DNA of 64,000 nt. It comes from Porphyromonadaceae bacterium FC4 (GTDB lineage: Bacteria; Bacteroidota; Bacteroidia; Bacteroidales; Porphyromonadaceae). Every line of letters starts with the position of its first letter. Position 1 is the first letter of the stretch. Below the pieces are notes generated by a model, which was not told the DNA's origin, ran no database searches, and saw nothing but the letters and a program-made list of their open reading frames with translations. The position numbers and the translations under genes were made by a program. Shown piece after piece: positions 61,701-64,000 of this stretch. The stretch is from assembly GCA_900120395.1 (NCBI GenBank), contig LT635553.1:1470254-1534253 (forward strand), written 5' to 3'.

Positions 61701-64000
61701 TACGGCAAGGTTTCGTCCACCTACCTGTATGTTATCAATTGATGCTTGCCGTGCTATCTCCAGCTGCTTGTTGAGGGTGGCGTAGGCATCCTTGTAGGTG
61801 GAGTAGCGCCTGTCCACCTCGGTCACCTCCGCCTTGGTGGCTACTCCGTCTGCAATAGCTGATGTGATGTACTTGGTGAGGTTGTCAACAGCTCCGGCAC
61901 AGCTCACCTTGGCGTTGAGGAGGTCAGCAGAGTTGGCGAGTGAGCTATTGTAGAGCTTATCATACCTAGCTAGTACCCCTGACCACTCGGTGTTGACCAC
62001 GTTGATGTAGCCCTTGATTTGTGTCGCTTCCTGCTGCGTGATTACTCCGTCCCTAAATGCTCCGTCTACGTATGTCTTTAGGTCGGCACTGGCTTTGTTC
62101 GCGTTCTCTACTCCATTACGCACTTTATCTATGTCCGCCTGCACGTCTTCTGGGGCTGGAGTGTATCCCTGATCTACATTGCCAACACGTATGTATGCAT
62201 TTTTAACCTCTGATGGATAGATGTTATTCAGTGCTCCGCTATCGGATAACCACCCAACAATATGCGTATGCTTGTCCTCGGTTACTATCTTAGCTGTGTG
62301 CCATATGTGATGCCATTTCTTGCCTGCCAGATTGCTTTTTCGCGTACTGAAAAGAGTCTTTCTTGCTCCGTCACGATAGTTGTCATCTGTGTCTGTGACA
62401 TACATCGTCAACTTAACCTGATTATCTAATCTATCATTGTCAAAATAGACATCATAACCGATGTTGACTTCCAGTTTATTGTTTCGCCGTCTGACATCTT
62501 CTGGTATTTTCATCCATACCCTATGATTTGTTGCCCTTTGCTCCCAGCCACTAATAGGTAGCAGGTTTCGCCCACCAACCTGTATCTCGCCGTCCAGCTC
62601 CTTGGCTTTCTTGACTGCGTCGGTGTAGGCTTGCTTGGCTTTGTCAATAGCAGCCTGCTCCGCCTCTGTCACCCGTCCGTCAGCGTACGCCTTGGCTTGT
62701 TCCTCGGCTAGGTTGGCTTGAGTCTTGGCGACAGTCAGTGCGTTTTGCTCTGCCTTGGTCAGTACTCCATCGGCGTATGCGTCTGTCTGCGTCTTGAGGA
62801 GCTTATCCTGAGCCTCGGCGTACTCCTTGGCGGTCTTTAGTGCGGCACTGCCTGCGTTGGTCGCCTGAGCGTTGGCATACTGCTCCCACGCCTCCTTGCT
62901 CTTGCGCTCACTCTCTGCAATCTCTATAGCTCCGATGTATCTCGTCTTGTCCTGCCAGTGGGAGCCGACAAACACCTCGGAGTCGGCGGTGGCAAAGAGC
63001 AGTGTCCCAGCCTTGTAAGACTTACCACCTACAGACATGTCGCTCTCCAGTATCCACGTGTCGCCTTTCTCGTACCTAATCGGCTTGGATAGATACGTGG
63101 TGCTCTTACCGTCTGCTGTGGATTGCGCCTCCTTTGCTTTTGACAGGGCTTGGCTCACGAGTGTATCGGCTATTTCCTGCCACTCAAACTTGGTGGTATA
63201 CCGCCACGACTTACCCATGTGTGGTCCCTCTTTGTCTGTTGAGGTGTAGGTGTCCCCGATGTGGCGTGCCTTGTGTGCGTTGGTCGTCCAGTCGCTCTCG
63301 GGCTGCTTATCCGCAGCGGGGGCACCGGAGTAAAACCAGTTGGACACCTCGCCGTCGATCTGCTCCTGCTGCTCGGCAATGGTCTTTAGGATCTCGCCTA
63401 TCTTAGCTGCTGCCTCCGCCGATGTGCCTTGGCTCTCCTTTTTCAGGGCTTCCAGCTCTGCAAGTAGTTCCTCCAGCCTTTTGTTTGCCGCTGTAAGTGC
63501 CTGCTCACGTGCCCGCACCGGTATCTCCTTGTCTAGGTATGCCACGATGCGGTCACCTCCGACACCCTGCGCAGTCTCACGCAACTGCTGCAGCTGCTCC
63601 ACGGTGAGCGTTGCGCCGTTAGGGATTAGCAGCACCACTGCCGTTACAGACCGGTCTAGTGAGTCGTGCTTGACCCGCACAGTGCATACTTCTGCGGACT
63701 TGATCTCACCCTTAGGTTTGATGGCAAAAAACCACGGCTGATCGCTATACGGGCGAGTCACCTCAATAGCACCGGACTGCTCCGCTATGGAGAGTCCACC
63801 TGACATCTGCTTGGTGACATCAAAGCCTGATATGATAACGTGTACATACAGATGTGCAGTGCCGGAGCCGTTGATAACGTCCCCTGACACCGTGTACTTG
63901 AGCTCTGCAGAGGTAGGATCGAGCGGTGAGACATACCGCCATGTGTTGTCGTCAAAGTCAGGTACTGTGTTTGTATTTTTCAGTGCCTGCCACACTAAGC
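58749..64000 (-). CDS. Very large phage tail protein (tail fibre/tip type), 5' end beyond the window
   Basis: At least 1750 codons; the frame is open through base 64000, so the GTG at 63995 is not the real start. Features from the visible N-side: beta domains, a long Ala/Lys/Glu-rich coiled-coil (about codons 150-220 and 360-465), two repeats of an IQVGGRNL module (about 470 and 756) each followed by a TPAPEDVQA(D/E)ID motif, and four short ADGVxTxAE-type motifs. A short collagen-like patch (GKDGAKGAKGDKGDGLD) follows, then C-terminal beta domains ending AWFIEYLGWLD. Such modular proteins form the tail tip or side fibres that contact the host surface. It is the first visible gene of the leftward late run and lies 10 bp before the single-TM protein gene. 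Confidence 0.85.
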   Translation of the reverse strand, partial: LVWQALKNTNTVPDFDDNTWRYVSPLDPTSAELKYTVSGDVINGSGTAHLYVHVIISGFDVTKQMSGGLSIAEQSGAIEVTRPYSDQPWFFAIKPKGEIKSAEVCTVRVKHDSLDRSVTAVVLLIPNGATLTVEQLQQLRETAQGVGGDRIVAYLDKEIPVRAREQALTAANKRLEELLAELEALKKESQGTSAEAAAKIGEILKTIAEQQEQIDGEVSNWFYSGAPAADKQPESDWTTNAHKARHIGDTYTSTDKEGPHMGKSWRYTTKFEWQEIADTLVSQALSKAKEAQSTADGKSTTYLSKPIRYEKGDTWILESDMSVGGKSYKAGTLLFATADSEVFVGSHWQDKTRYIGAIEIAESERKSKEAWEQYANAQATNAGSAALKTAKEYAEAQDKLLKTQTDAYADGVLTKAEQNALTVAKTQANLAEEQAKAYADGRVTEAEQAAIDKAKQAYTDAVKKAKELDGEIQVGGRNLLPISGWEQRATNHRVWMKIPEDVRRRNNKLEVNIGYDVYFDNDRLDNQVKLTMYVTDTDDNYRDGARKTLFSTRKSNLAGKKWHHIWHTAKIVTEDKHTHIVGWLSDSGALNNIYPSEVKNAYIRVGNVDQGYTPAPEDVQADIDKVRNGVENANKASADLKTYVDGAFRDGVITQQEATQIKGYINVVNTEWSGVLARYDKLYNSSLANSADLLNAKVSCAGAVDNLTKYITSAIADGVATKAEVTEVDRRYSTYKDAYATLNKQLEIARQASIDNIQVGGRNLAVMSRMIPGYIYGESKKGNPGDKDYKVMLYKDFVYDPTYHEWDGAMPLTFKLKKGGVSVPIIHYHDKDKVFIGWSFDWSERPAGYTKTLTPPAKTAYIRIGFPCSNPVVKVERGNKATDWTPAPEDVQAEIDAINANPPQINDEGTWEVYVPSEGKYVDTKRTSKGDNGKAPIVRNGNWCEWDAAKGDYIDTGIKAIGKDGHSFTASLRIKGYLRNGVLGNYGVYPTFLYDGSDVTSVIRDNFVTRFNENTGKGWSNWDQRAGYEGLDLADTGYEGPGVDIEVKATYKGLTAVAHAFVPHIRDGEKGDTGTSTIYFGDRKWGSSIFNAYTKMGFSTTWINNLSLPAPKVGDTIWLSITNTETGKSGQLYLLVTQSSTTPTATVISLVMDGKDGAKGAKGDKGDGLDVKDTRNDNQPPKWYRENYKMTTVKEFKLQSAIGIPTGWRDGYYCTLETTSNWSNSSGGPVQQKVTLQNSTVLIRQGTKDDSAWEPWSNPEEELRQGLSNANTAIDALKKATKMVEESMITDNDIKWLLDAYNEGKTTVAGGLVLTKIIALSNQVDRITAYLSGYDGNNGDGKILRAGIKYSEPTSEPTEVVDKEYRVPWVQCLRVGWMRFAGASKADYKSKYPNGPDFDAIEKMTDHQYGAWVNERFDVDDPSTSGYLNLALHTATMDYYKDKPRNQGYLSAPKVSDWYVYYADVHTETTPQPIRDTGNENTHIKHDGSAKFGAWSIVREGIYNTPTGEQYAFRLDSDEGELSIRNHNYGSNQATVVSRKGVYSNRAENGFFPSTMGIRNGAAVIGSAQLQDNKNALRDQSYPIERDLKTEETAREDGGVPIFAGTVGTTGHYGESRYYRNFGGYFEHLYARGLHIATRTIWGTNNTVTLTPTDGRVLLIEPDNPYIKLPKADSVYPGWTVDVAWNNKRGRSIRVDSTDNTYIVRHRTTDASVTLTEATGTIRITRIRRNKRVGSNDIAWFIEYLGWLD

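Larger units (their letters stand above)
55337..64000. mobile_element. Prophage, left end (integrase, lysis and tail genes; continues past the window)
   Basis: Right of tRNA-Thr the content changes to phage genes: a tyrosine integrase facing away from the tRNA, then a leftward late cluster with a spanin-like lipoprotein, GH108 endolysin, single-TM holin-like protein and a huge tail protein. The exact attachment core cannot be fixed because the other end is outside the window. The boundary is set at the tRNA end by inference. Confidence 0.8.

Overview
The window looks like chromosome of a Bacteroidota bacterium, probably order Bacteroidales and perhaps near Porphyromonas. The evidence is two SusC/SusD-type loci, many exported glycan hydrolases, promoters of the Bacteroidota form TTG-N19/20-TAnnTTTG, a TatA/TatC-only Tat system, an OstA-like protein beside SurA-like and MutL genes, and a Bacteroidales-type SRP RNA. 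Genus and species are inference.

Layout. (1) 0-18 kb is a glycan and phosphodiester utilisation region. A truncated SusC gene and a GH20 hexosaminidase run leftward. Running rightward are a DUF6259 glycosidase-like protein, a lipoprotein phosphodiester glycosidase (NAGPA domain), a GH89 alpha-N-acetylglucosaminidase, tatA-tatC, a glycerophosphodiester phosphodiesterase, a Tat-exported DUF4434 protein, an exported FAD oxidoreductase, an SGNH esterase and a sugar porter. (2) 18-35 kb is mostly core: TrpB2, TcdA, LolD, a ComEA-like HhH protein, MlaE/MlaF, GlnS, a SurA-like PPIase, an OstA-like protein, MutL, a GH2 beta-galactosidase and a Xer recombinase. (3) 35.2-37.8 kb is an A+T-rich island of four unrecognised small exported or membrane proteins. 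(4) 38.7-44.7 kb is a leftward run nadE, ABC-F ATPase, argC, purB. (5) 45.9-54.4 kb is a leftward SusC-SusD-DUF4843-PKD-like-TlpA-like operon. (6) 55.0-55.3 kb holds tRNA-Gly(CCC), SRP RNA and tRNA-Thr(TGT). (7) From there to the right edge lies one end of a prophage: integrase, lysis genes, a small counter-oriented transcription unit and a very large tail protein running off the window.

The most unusual content is non-coding. A 44-bp-period double-hairpin repeat (about 88 bp) occurs seven times, always between genes and about 7-9 kb apart. Two copies lie inside 286-290 bp MITEs with terminal inverted repeats and perfect 10-bp target-site duplications. Three others adjoin large G+C-rich clusters of ordered hairpins (about 3.4-4.1, 37.9-38.7 and 44.9-45.4 kb). 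In both repeat families a hairpin core is found inverted in one copy relative to the others. These repeat systems are the best candidates for something undescribed. The small gene inside the prophage, with its own promoter, structured leader and terminator, is the next most interesting item.
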